A stretch of 58,188 nucleotides of DNA from Micromonospora sp. HK10. GTDB taxonomy: Bacteria > Actinomycetota > Actinomycetes > Mycobacteriales > Micromonosporaceae. A model generated the notes under the pieces. That model was not told the origin of the DNA, ran no database searches, and worked only from the letters and a program-made list of their open reading frames with translations. The translations under genes were made by a program, and so were the position numbers. This document shows, piece by piece, positions 41,215 to 48,182 of this stretch. The stretch lies in assembly GCF_000982955.1 (NCBI RefSeq), contig NZ_KQ058886.1:1-58188 (forward strand), in the 5' to 3' direction. Position 1 is the first letter of the stretch. Each line of letters starts with the position of its first letter.

Positions 41215-41903
41215 GCGCGGCGGCCGGGTCGGCGCTGATCCACGCCCCGGTCAAGGTGCTGCTCGCCGACGACGAGGGCCTCGTGCGCTCCGGGTTCAAG
41301 GTGCTGCTCGACCTCGAGGACGACATCACGGTCGTGGGGGAGGCCACCAACGGTGCCGAGGCCGTCGAGCGGGCCCGTGCCACCCGCCCCGACGTCGTCC
41401 TCATGGACATCCGCATGCCGAAGCTGGACGGGATCCAAGCCACCGCGCAGATCGCCGGGATGCGCGGCCTGGAGCAGGTCCGCGTCCTCATCCTCACCAC
41501 CTACGACACCGACGAGTACGTCTTCGACGCGTTACAGGCCGGCGCCAGCGGTTTCCTGCTCAAAGACGCCGGACCGGCCGAACTCCTGCATGCCATCCGG
41601 GTGGTCGCCGCCGGCGACGCGCTGCTCGCGCCGCGGATCACCCGACGCCTCATCGGCCAGTTCACCGCGCACCGAACGGCGACCCAGGCCGCGGCGGACC
41701 GGCTCGCGGTGCTGACCCAGCGCGAGCGCGAGGTGCTGGCCCTGGTGGGCCAGGGCCTGAGCAACGACGAGATCGGTGCCGAACTGTTCCTCAGCCCGGC
41801 AACCGCGCGCACCCATGTCAGCCACGCGATGGCGAAACTGGGTGCGCGGGACCGCGCCCAACTGGTTGTCGTCGCCTACCAGACCGGACTGGTCGGCCCG
41901 TAA
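41211..41903 (+). CDS. response regulator, NarL/LuxR family
   Basis: A 230-residue DNA-binding response regulator. The receiver domain has acidic residues Asp20-Asp21, phosphoacceptor Asp66 (VVLMDIRMPKLDG), and switch residues T (ILTTYDTDEYV) and K (FLLKDAGP). The LuxR-type helix-turn-helix is LTQREREVLALVGQGLSND and FLSPATARTHVSHAMAKLG. It is coupled to the kinase gene upstream and probably binds the two dyads in front of that gene. Confidence 0.95.
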   Translation: MSAAAGSALIHAPVKVLLADDEGLVRSGFKVLLDLEDDITVVGEATNGAEAVERARATRPDVVLMDIRMPKLDGIQATAQIAGMRGLEQVRVLILTTYDTDEYVFDALQAGASGFLLKDAGPAELLHAIRVVAAGDALLAPRITRRLIGQFTAHRTATQAAADRLAVLTQREREVLALVGQGLSNDEIGAELFLSPATARTHVSHAMAKLGARDRAQLVVVAYQTGLVGP

Positions 41904-42059
41904 CCGCCCACCGCTCCGGCGACCACCGGCGCGGCTGGCGGAACGCCGAACCGGCCGTCGGCCGCCCGCTTTCACCCGCATCCACCGGGGCCCGGAGGCG
42001 AAGATGGGTGGGCACGTGACACCGGCAGGCCGTCGGCCGCGCGGACGGGAGGACGCCGG

Positions 42060-42857
42060 GTGAGCTACGCGGACGTCAACGGACTACACCTCTGGTACGA
42101 GGTGCACGGCACCGGGAAGCCGCTGCTCCTGCTGCACGGCGGGTACGGCTCGACGGAGACGTTCGCCCCCATCCGGCCGGCGCTGGCCGCCCGCCGTCAG
42201 GTGATCGCGGTCGACCTGCAGGGGCACGGCCGCACCGCCGACGTGGACCGGCCGCTGCGCTACGAGTCGCTGGCCGACGACGTGGCCGCTCTGCTGCGCC
42301 ACCTCGACCTGCCGGCGGCCGACCTGCTCGGCTACTCGCTCGGCGGCGGGGTGGCCCTGCGCACCGCGATCCAGCACCCCGCCCTGGTCCGCCGGCTGGT
42401 GCTGGTCTCCACGCCGTGCCGCCGGCAGGGCTGGTACCCGGAGGTGCTGGCGGCGATGGCCGCGCAGGACGCCCGGACCGGCGAGCGGATGCGCGGCACC
42501 CCGCCGCACGAGCGGTACGCGTCGGTCGCCCCGCGCCCGCAGGACTGGCCGGTGCTCTGGGCGAAGACCGGTGCGCTGCTGCGCCGCGAGTACGACTGGT
42601 CCACCGAGGTGGCCGCCCTGCCCATGCCGGTGCTGCTGGTCTACGCCGACGCGGACGCGATCCCGGTCCGCCACGTCGCCGAGCTCTTCGGGCTGCTCGG
42701 CGGCGGCCACCGGGACGCCGGCGGGGACGGCACCGACCGGCCCGCGTCCCGGCTGGCGGTGCTGCCCGGGCTCACCCACTACGACGTGCTCGGCTCGCCG
42801 GCGCTGCCCGGCGTCGTGCTGCCGTTCCTCACCCACACGCTGCGCGCCCCCGAGTAA
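42060..42857 (+). CDS. alpha/beta hydrolase
   Basis: A 265-residue hydrolase. The oxyanion region is LLLLHGGYGSTE, the nucleophile elbow is LGYSLGGG (Ser), the acid is in LVYADADAIPVRHV, and the catalytic His is in LPGLTHYDVLG. The GTG at 42060 follows GGGAGGA. The substrate cannot be predicted; many such proteins are esterases or epoxide-type hydrolases. A single gene, cytoplasmic, 156 bp after the response regulator with no obvious signal in the gap. Confidence 0.88.
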   Translation: MSYADVNGLHLWYEVHGTGKPLLLLHGGYGSTETFAPIRPALAARRQVIAVDLQGHGRTADVDRPLRYESLADDVAALLRHLDLPAADLLGYSLGGGVALRTAIQHPALVRRLVLVSTPCRRQGWYPEVLAAMAAQDARTGERMRGTPPHERYASVAPRPQDWPVLWAKTGALLRREYDWSTEVAALPMPVLLVYADADAIPVRHVAELFGLLGGGHRDAGGDGTDRPASRLAVLPGLTHYDVLGSPALPGVVLPFLTHTLRAPE

Positions 42858-42944
42858 CCGCCCACGGGATTCACCAGGTTGACGGTGCGGGCTCGTCGAT
42901 GTTCACCGTCGGTGACGCCCCGTCCTCGGCACACCACTTTGCAG

Positions 42945-42986
42945 CGATATGCCTCTCAGGCATAAGGATGCCGCAGAGGCATATCG
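42945..42986. repeat. nested inverted repeats in a convergent intergenic region
   Basis: An outer perfect 12-bp inverted repeat (CGATATGCCTCT at 42945-42956 against 42975-42986) encloses a perfect 7-3-7 palindrome TATGCCTCTCAGGCATA (42948-42964). A related dyad ATGCC-N5-GGCAT lies at 42968-42982. They look like paired operators, yet the flanking genes converge on this spot. The rest of 42858-43081 contains no gene I can support. Confidence 0.7.
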
Positions 42987-43081
42987 GTTTCAGGCGATGT
43001 GCCGACCACCGGCCGTCCGTCCCGCCGTAGCCTGCCGGCCAGGTCGTCAGGGGGAAAGGCAGGGACCGGCATTCGGTCGGA

Positions 43082-44017
43082 TCAGCCCAGCCGGCGGGCC
43101 AGCCAGGGCAGCAGCGCGTCGCCCTGCAACCGCTGGAACGCCCGTACGGTCGGGATGCCGGGCGGTGGCGGCTGCCGCGCGCCGTCCAGGAAGAAGCCGG
43201 CGAAGCCGGCCAGCACGCCGGTCACGTCGGCCGGGTCGACGTCGGCGGTGAGCGGCCGGGCCCGCAGCAGCGCCTCCGGGTCGTGGCCGCCGTGGACCTG
43301 CACGTTGATCAGCACCAGCAGGCTGTCCAGCCAGGCCGGTCCACGGCAGGCCCACGGCCAGTCGACCACGCTGACCGTGCCGTCCGGGCCGATGAGCAGG
43401 TTGTCGGCCCGGACGTCGAGGTGGCACAGGGTCTGCCCGGCCAGCGCGGCGAGCCCGCGCTCGGCGGCGGCGCGCAGCTGCGGCAGCCGGGACCGGGCCC
43501 AGCCGTCCAGGTCGGCCGGTGGGTCGGCGGCGATCCGGTGCCAGCCGGCGAAGTCGTACCGGAGCTGGTCGGCGGCGTTGGGCGCGGTGGGCACGGTCGC
43601 CGGGGTGAGCACGGCGGCCATGGTCTCCAGGGTGGCGAGCACGGCGGCCAGCTCGGCGGCGTCCCACGGCGTCACCGGGTGGCGGCCCTCGACGTCGGTG
43701 AAGACCAGCGCCACCCAGTCGCCGTCGTCGTAGCTGCCGAGCAGCCGGGGCGCCGGCGTGGCCGCCGGCAGCGCGGCGGCGACCAGCGCCTCGGCCCGGT
43801 GCAGAGCTGGGCTGCGGTCGTTCTGGGCCGGGCTGACCGCCTTGACGAACGCGCGCCGGCCACCGGCCGTGCGGACGCGGTCGGCGGTGCCGGGGGAGAA
43901 GCCGCCGGACTGCGAGACCGCGGCGGTCACCGGGTCGCCGAGGATCTCCTCGACCGCCGCCCGGACGTGGCCGGGCAGGTCGGTCCAGTGGATCCGGGTC
44001 TTCGTCGCGCTGGTCAC
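43082..44017 (-). CDS. aminoglycoside phosphotransferase (APH)-fold kinase
   Basis: A 311-residue kinase-like protein. The catalytic loop is LCHLDVRADNLLIG and the metal motif is VSVVDWPWACRG; both are typical of APH/choline-kinase-like enzymes. An N-terminal lobe carries FVKAVS with the ATP Lys. The GTG at 44017 is chosen (start VTSATKTRIHWTDLPGHVR), since the frame upstream reads unlike protein. This group is often annotated as an antibiotic phosphotransferase, but the substrate is unknown and resistance should not be assumed. Confidence 0.85.
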   Translation of the reverse strand: MTSATKTRIHWTDLPGHVRAAVEEILGDPVTAAVSQSGGFSPGTADRVRTAGGRRAFVKAVSPAQNDRSPALHRAEALVAAALPAATPAPRLLGSYDDGDWVALVFTDVEGRHPVTPWDAAELAAVLATLETMAAVLTPATVPTAPNAADQLRYDFAGWHRIAADPPADLDGWARSRLPQLRAAAERGLAALAGQTLCHLDVRADNLLIGPDGTVSVVDWPWACRGPAWLDSLLVLINVQVHGGHDPEALLRARPLTADVDPADVTGVLAGFAGFFLDGARQPPPPGIPTVRAFQRLQGDALLPWLARRLG

Positions 44018-44057
44018 CGCCTCACCGTGCGCCACGCCGCCCGGCCGGGGCAACCGA

Positions 44058-44365
44058 TTACCGCGCCCCGGCGGTGTAGCGCAGGACGACCACGCCACTG
44101 TCGAACGGCCGGGTCTCGGCCAGGGTGAACCGGTGCGCGGCGAAGCCCCGGTCGACCAGCGGGATGCCGCTGCCGATCAGCACCGGGTTCAGCTTGACCA
44201 CCAGCTCGTCGACCTCGTCGAGGAGCTGACCGGCGAGGCTGCCGCCGCCGCAGAGCCAGATGTCGCCGCCGGGCCGCTGCTTCAGGTCGCGGACGAGTAG
44301 GACCCGTCGGGGGCGGCGATGAAGCCGTCGAGGGTGCTGGCGACGTAGTACACGAGCTTACGCAA
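44058..44365 (-). pseudogene. RibD/dihydrofolate-reductase-like pseudogene with internal deletion
   Basis: The start (from TTG at 44365) reads RKLVYYVASTLDGFIAAPDG, the exact opening of the RibD C-terminal/DHFR-like family, then runs to a stop at 44282. In the next frame, from about 44298, the family's C-terminal half continues: VRDLKQRPGGDIWLCGGG, LNPVLIGSGIPLVDRGF and VVLRYT to the stop at 44058. About 90-100 codons of the middle are missing, and the junction shifts the frame. It is divergent from a TetR gene, the usual partner, whose target is therefore broken. Confidence 0.88.
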
Positions 44366-44389
44366 ACCGACTCCGATACGTCCGGGATA

Positions 44390-44440
44390 ACCACGACGAC
44401 TGTCGTGGTCGGGAGAATGTACAACACCTGTCGTGGTTGT
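44390..44440. promoter_or_regulatory. TetR operator region
   Basis: ACCACGAC-N4-GTCGTGGT (44390-44409) is a perfect 8+4+8 palindrome. The half-site TGTCGTGGT recurs at 44429-44437 inside an imperfect ACAAC/GTTGT dyad (44421-44440). They lie between the pseudogene and the TetR gene, whose ATG is at 44456. Confidence 0.65.
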
Positions 44441-44455
44441 TGCTAGGGTGGCGGC

Positions 44456-45064
44456 ATGGCCAGGAACCCGGAACGCCGTACCCTGCTCGCCGACGCCGGG
44501 CTCCGGGTGCTCGCCGCGGCCGGGGCGCGCGGCCTTACCCACCGAGCGGTCGACGCCGAGGCGGGCGTGCCCACCGGCACCGCCTCCAACTACTTCCCGT
44601 CCCGGGCGGCGCTGCTCGCCGGCCTGGCCCAGCGCATCTTCGCGCGGCTGGCGCCCGACCCGGCGGTCCTGGCCGAACTCGGCCGGCGTACGCCGTCGCT
44701 GGAACTGGTGGCCGACTACCTGCGCTACATCGTCGAGCGCACCACCCGCGAGCCCGACCTCACCCGGGCGCTGTTCGAGCTGCGCCTGGAGGCCGCCCGC
44801 CGGCCCGAGCTGCGCCAGGCGCTCGGCGACGTGCTCCGCCGGGGGTACGCCGACGACGTGGCCTTCCATGTCGCCGCCGGGCTGCCCGGCGGCGCGTTCG
44901 AGGTGGCGCTGCTGCACTACGCGGTGGACGGGTTCCTGCTGGACCTGCTCACCACCTCCGTCGACGCCGGGTTCGACGCCGAGCAGGTGGTTTCCGCCCT
45001 GGTGTCCCGCCTGGTCGGCGCCGCGCCCGACGGACCGCCGCCGACCGCCACCGGCCGATCGTGA
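44456..45064 (+). CDS. TetR-family transcriptional regulator
   Basis: A 202-residue regulator. The helix-turn-helix is LTHRAVDAEAGVPTGTASNYFPSRAALLAGL, and the C-terminal domain is helical with LHYAVDGFLLDLL. It is divergent from the RibD/DHFR-like pseudogene with a clear palindromic operator between them, so it probably represses both directions. With the reductase gene broken, the regulator may be losing its role. The ATG at 44456 is 16 bases from the end of the second operator. Confidence 0.92.
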   Translation: MARNPERRTLLADAGLRVLAAAGARGLTHRAVDAEAGVPTGTASNYFPSRAALLAGLAQRIFARLAPDPAVLAELGRRTPSLELVADYLRYIVERTTREPDLTRALFELRLEAARRPELRQALGDVLRRGYADDVAFHVAAGLPGGAFEVALLHYAVDGFLLDLLTTSVDAGFDAEQVVSALVSRLVGAAPDGPPPTATGRS

Positions 45065-45132
45065 TCAAACCAGGTATGTCCCCGAGGCCAGCGGGAAACC
45101 GGCGCGGAACCAGCCTCGGGGAGGAGCAACGG

Positions 45133-46281
45133 ATGAGGGATGGCGCCGGACTGACCATCGGTGTGCTCGGCTCGTACGGCGGACGCAACCTCGGCGACGA
45201 GGCGATCCTGACCGGCCTCCTGGCCGATCTGCGCCAGCAGGAGCCGAACGCCCGGATCATCGTGTTCTCCCGGAACCCCGCGCACACCGCGCTGGCCCAC
45301 CCCGATGTCGAGGCGGTGCCCTGGGAAGGTGTCAGCCGGGTCGACTCCTCGGCCATCCTGGCCCAGCTCGACCTGCTCATCCTCGGCGGCGGCGGCATCC
45401 TCTACGACAAGGAGGCCCGCCGCTACCTGCGGGTGGTCCGGGTCGCCCAGGAGCGCGGCCTGCCGCTGCTGACGTACGCGGTCGGGGTCGGCCCGCTCAC
45501 CGAGGGGGTGGACACCGGCATGGTGCGGGAGACCCTGGCCGGGGCGACCGAGCTGACCGTACGCGACCAGGAGTCGCGGATGGTGCTGGAGGAGGCCGGG
45601 CTGCTCAATCCGATCACCGTCACCGCCGACCCGGCGTTCCTGCTGGAGCCCGAGGAGTTCCCGGCGAGCTGGCTGCGCGAGGAGGGCGTACCCGCCGGCA
45701 CGCGCCTGGTCGGGTTGAGCGTGCGGGAGCCGGGCCGGGCCGCCGAACGGCTCGACGTCGACGGCTACCACCGGCTGCTCGCCCAGATCAGCGACTTCCT
45801 GGTGCACCGGATCGACGCGTACGTGCTCTTCGTGCCGATGGAACGCGACGACATCCGGCACTCGCACGGAGTCATGTCGCACATGGTCGCCGCCGAGCGG
45901 GGCCGGATCCTGCACAACGCCTACAACCCGCGGCAGGTGCTCGGCCTGATGAAGCACTTCGACCTCGCGGTCGGCATGCGCCTGCACTTCCTCATCTTCG
46001 CGGCCATGATGGGCACCCCGTTCCTGCCCCTGCCGTACGCCGGAAAGGTCTTCGACCTGGCCCAACGGCTCGGGGTGCCGGCGCTGCGCGGGGTGGAGCG
46101 CGAGGTGGAGGGCCCGCTGCTGGCGGAGGTCGACCGGCTCTGGGACGAGCGGGAGGCGCGGGCCGACGAGACCGCCCGGCGGGTGGCGGCCGTCTGCGAG
46201 CAGGCCCACGGCACCTCCGCGGTGACCCGGGGCGTGCTGGAGAGCATCCGGTCGCGCACCCTCACCCGGGTCGGTGCCTGA
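45133..46281 (+). CDS. polysaccharide pyruvyl transferase family protein (CsaB/WcaK-like)
   Basis: A 382-residue protein. The beginning TIGVLGSYGGRNLGDEAILTG and DLLILGGGGILYDKEARRYLR are signatures of the family that ketalises pyruvate onto cell-surface sugars. The later VGMRLHFLIFAAMMGTPFLPLPY is the sugar-nucleotide or acceptor region. It has no signal peptide and should act in the cytoplasm on a lipid-linked or nucleotide sugar. The ATG at 45133 follows GAGGAG. No glycosyltransferase is adjacent, which is unusual for this family. Confidence 0.88.
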   Translation: MRDGAGLTIGVLGSYGGRNLGDEAILTGLLADLRQQEPNARIIVFSRNPAHTALAHPDVEAVPWEGVSRVDSSAILAQLDLLILGGGGILYDKEARRYLRVVRVAQERGLPLLTYAVGVGPLTEGVDTGMVRETLAGATELTVRDQESRMVLEEAGLLNPITVTADPAFLLEPEEFPASWLREEGVPAGTRLVGLSVREPGRAAERLDVDGYHRLLAQISDFLVHRIDAYVLFVPMERDDIRHSHGVMSHMVAAERGRILHNAYNPRQVLGLMKHFDLAVGMRLHFLIFAAMMGTPFLPLPYAGKVFDLAQRLGVPALRGVEREVEGPLLAEVDRLWDEREARADETARRVAAVCEQAHGTSAVTRGVLESIRSRTLTRVGA

Positions 46282-46284
46282 GGA

Positions 46285-46326
46285 GCCGCTCAGGCCGCCG
46301 GACCCGCCGCTCAGGCCGCCGGACCC
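46285..46326. repeat. tandem repeat, 2 x 21 bp, identical
   Basis: 46285-46305 and 46306-46326 are identical (unit opens GCCGCTCAGGCCGCCGGACC). The second copy contains the stop codon of the minus-strand 68-aa gene; the first begins three bases after the pyruvyl-transferase stop. Confidence 0.92.
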
Positions 46327-46517
46327 CGCCAGGCGTAGATCCATGGACGGCCCTCCTGGTCGTCCGACTCCAGCTCGTAGATCTGCGCCTCGGCCAGCCC
46401 CGCCGGCCCCAGGTGGTGGTGGGTCAGCGGCGGCCGGCCGTTCGGGTCCAGCTCCACGGTGACCGTTTCGCCGTCGGCCCCGCCACCCACCAGGGGGATC
46501 TGCACCGTTGATGCCAT
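46311..46517 (-). CDS. small hypothetical protein (68 aa)
   Basis: A 68-residue protein starting MASTVQIPLVGGGADGETVT with LDPNGRPPLTHHHLGPAGLA in the middle and WIYAWRGPAA at the end. It is rich in Gly and His, without membrane segment. The composition is protein-like and the start lies just after a long palindrome, so the gene is credible. No domain is recognised. Confidence 0.6.
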   Translation of the reverse strand: MASTVQIPLVGGGADGETVTVELDPNGRPPLTHHHLGPAGLAEAQIYELESDDQEGRPWIYAWRGPAA

Positions 46518-46524
46518 GCGCCCA

Positions 46525-46552
46525 TCCTGCCCCGGCGATCGCCGGGGCAGGA
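46525..46552 (-). promoter_or_regulatory. perfect 28-bp palindrome before the 68-aa gene
   Basis: Each 14-base half (arm TCCTGCCCCGGCGA) is the exact reverse complement of the other, centred on 46538/46539. Its inner edge is eight bases from the 68-aa gene start, so on the minus-strand mRNA it would fold over the AGGA ribosome site. It could also be an operator for either divergent gene. Confidence 0.6.
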
Positions 46553-46602
46553 CGCGAATAGCGGGGCTGCGAGCCGGCCGGGGCCGGGACTAGGGTCCGG
46601 AA

Positions 46603-47124
46603 ATGACGAACCCGACGATCGACCCGACCCTCGGTCCGGTCCTCGCCCGTACGGGTGACGAACGGGCGGTGCTCGACGCGTTCCTCGATTTCCACCGTGC
46701 CGTCGTGCTGCGCAAGGCGGACGGCCTGGCGGACGCCGAAGCGGTCCGGCGCCTGGTGCCCTCCCTGACCACCCTGGCCGGCCTGCTGAAGCACCTGGCC
46801 CTGGTCGAGCGGAACTGGCTGCCCTGCCTCTTCGCGCCGCAGCCCGGCGACGTCTACCTCACCACCGAGGAGGAGGCCCGGGCCAGCTTCACGCTCGCAC
46901 CCGGCGAGACCGTGGCGGGCCTCGCGGACGCGTACCGGGCGGCGTGCGACCGTTCCCGGGCGATAGCGGCCCGCTTCGACCTGGACCACGTGGTGCCGCA
47001 CCCGCAACTCGGCGAGGTGTCGCTGCGCTGGGTGCTGATCCACCTGATCGAGGAGACCGCCCGGCACGCCGGCCACGCCGACATCCTCCGCGAGCTGACC
47101 GACGGCGAGACCGGAGCGCTCTGA
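46603..47124 (+). CDS. DinB-like DUF664 protein
   Basis: A 173-residue four-helix protein of the DUF664/DinB group. Metal-binding-type histidines are in LLKHLALVERNW and in LIEETARHAGHADILRE near the end; the third is in the first helix (FLDFHRAVVL). These proteins may use mycothiol or a metal to conjugate small molecules, but the substrate is unknown. Divergent from the 68-aa gene. The last codons are duplicated downstream in a tandem repeat that includes the stop codon. Confidence 0.85.
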   Translation: MTNPTIDPTLGPVLARTGDERAVLDAFLDFHRAVVLRKADGLADAEAVRRLVPSLTTLAGLLKHLALVERNWLPCLFAPQPGDVYLTTEEEARASFTLAPGETVAGLADAYRAACDRSRAIAARFDLDHVVPHPQLGEVSLRWVLIHLIEETARHAGHADILRELTDGETGAL

Positions 47125-47187
47125 CCCACGGCGGAACCGGAGCGCTCTGACCCACGGCGGGACCGGGGCGCTCTGACCCACGGCGGG
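47110..47187. repeat. tandem repeat, 3 x 26 bp, spanning a stop codon
   Basis: Units 47110-47135, 47136-47161 and 47162-47187 start ACCGGAGCGCTCTGACCCAC, each containing the TGA that ends the DUF664 gene in the first unit. Degraded copies continue to about 47220. They fill the gap to the convergent PfkB gene. Confidence 0.92.
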
Positions 47188-47245
47188 ACCGGGCGCGTCT
47201 GCCCGGCGGGACCGGGCGGCGGCGACCGGACGGCCCCGGCGGGGA

Positions 47246-48118
47246 TCAGTTGAGCGGCAGCAGGCCGGCCGGGTACTCCATCCCGTCGTGGGTGCACGCC
47301 GCGGCGGCGACCCGGGCGGCGTACCGGGCGGCGTCGAGCGGGGACCCGCCGCGCAGCCGGGCGGCGATCAGGCCGGCGGCGAAGGCGTCGCCGGCACCGT
47401 TGGTGTCCACCACCGGCCCCGGCGGCGTACCGGCCGGCACCCGGATCGGCGGGGTGTCCGGGGCGTGCAGCGTCGAGCCGGCCGCCCCGCCGGTCACCAG
47501 CACGGTCCGGGGCGCCAGGCCGGCGGCCACCTTGCCGGCCCGGTCACCGAGCCGGACGTCGCTGAGGAAGACCAGCCCGGCCGCGTCGGCGAAGGGGCGG
47601 TGGTGGTCGTTCTCGCCGTCCCAGTCGTGCAGGTCGGTGGAGAGCACCACCCCGTCGGCCAGCCCCGCGCGCAGCACCGGCAGCGCGTCCCGGGCCCAAT
47701 CCATGATCGACACATGGACGTGCGCGGCGTCCCGGACCAGCGCGGTCAGCTCGGCCGCGGCGAACGGCGCCGGCCCAGACCACGGGCGGGGATCGTAGAG
47801 GGACATCCGCCGGCCGGCCGGGTCGACCAGGTTCACCGAGCGGCGGGTGCCGGCCGGGGCGTCGGCCAGCACGGTCCGTACCGAGGTGCGGGCCAGCGCG
47901 GTCCGGACCACGTCGCCGGCCGGATCCGCGCCCAACACGTCCACCACGGTCACCCGCAACCCCAGGGCGTGCGCGGCGAGCGCCACGCCCGCGCCGGTGT
48001 TGCCGATCCGCAGGTCGATCGGGGGCACCGCCAGCGAGTCCGCGGCGGCCGGCGGCAGGGCCGGCACCCGGACGCGGATGTCCACGCCGAGACCACCGAT
48101 CACGAGCAGATCGACCAT
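47246..48118 (-). CDS. PfkB-family carbohydrate or nucleoside kinase
   Basis: A 290-residue ribokinase-like enzyme. The substrate side is LRIGNTGAGVALAAHALGL (family motif 1), and the C-terminal VVDTNGAGDAFAAGLIAARL holds the catalytic Asp and the anion-hole GAGD. ATP-dependent phosphorylation of a sugar or nucleoside is expected; the exact substrate is not clear. The ATG at 48118 is chosen because the long open frame upstream is the shadow of the SNF2 gene. Convergent with DUF664 and divergent from the SNF2 gene (64-bp gap). Confidence 0.88.
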   Translation of the reverse strand: MVDLLVIGGLGVDIRVRVPALPPAAADSLAVPPIDLRIGNTGAGVALAAHALGLRVTVVDVLGADPAGDVVRTALARTSVRTVLADAPAGTRRSVNLVDPAGRRMSLYDPRPWSGPAPFAAAELTALVRDAAHVHVSIMDWARDALPVLRAGLADGVVLSTDLHDWDGENDHHRPFADAAGLVFLSDVRLGDRAGKVAAGLAPRTVLVTGGAAGSTLHAPDTPPIRVPAGTPPGPVVDTNGAGDAFAAGLIAARLRGGSPLDAARYAARVAAAACTHDGMEYPAGLLPLN

Positions 48119-48182
48119 GGCGCCGAGACTAGTCCGGCCCGGCCGCCTATCCTTGCCCCCGGACGTCGTCGAGGGGGAGTGC

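Noticed and set aside
43082..44017. Aminoglycoside resistance gene
   Set aside because: The APH fold is shared by many kinases; nothing in sequence or context shows an antibiotic substrate.
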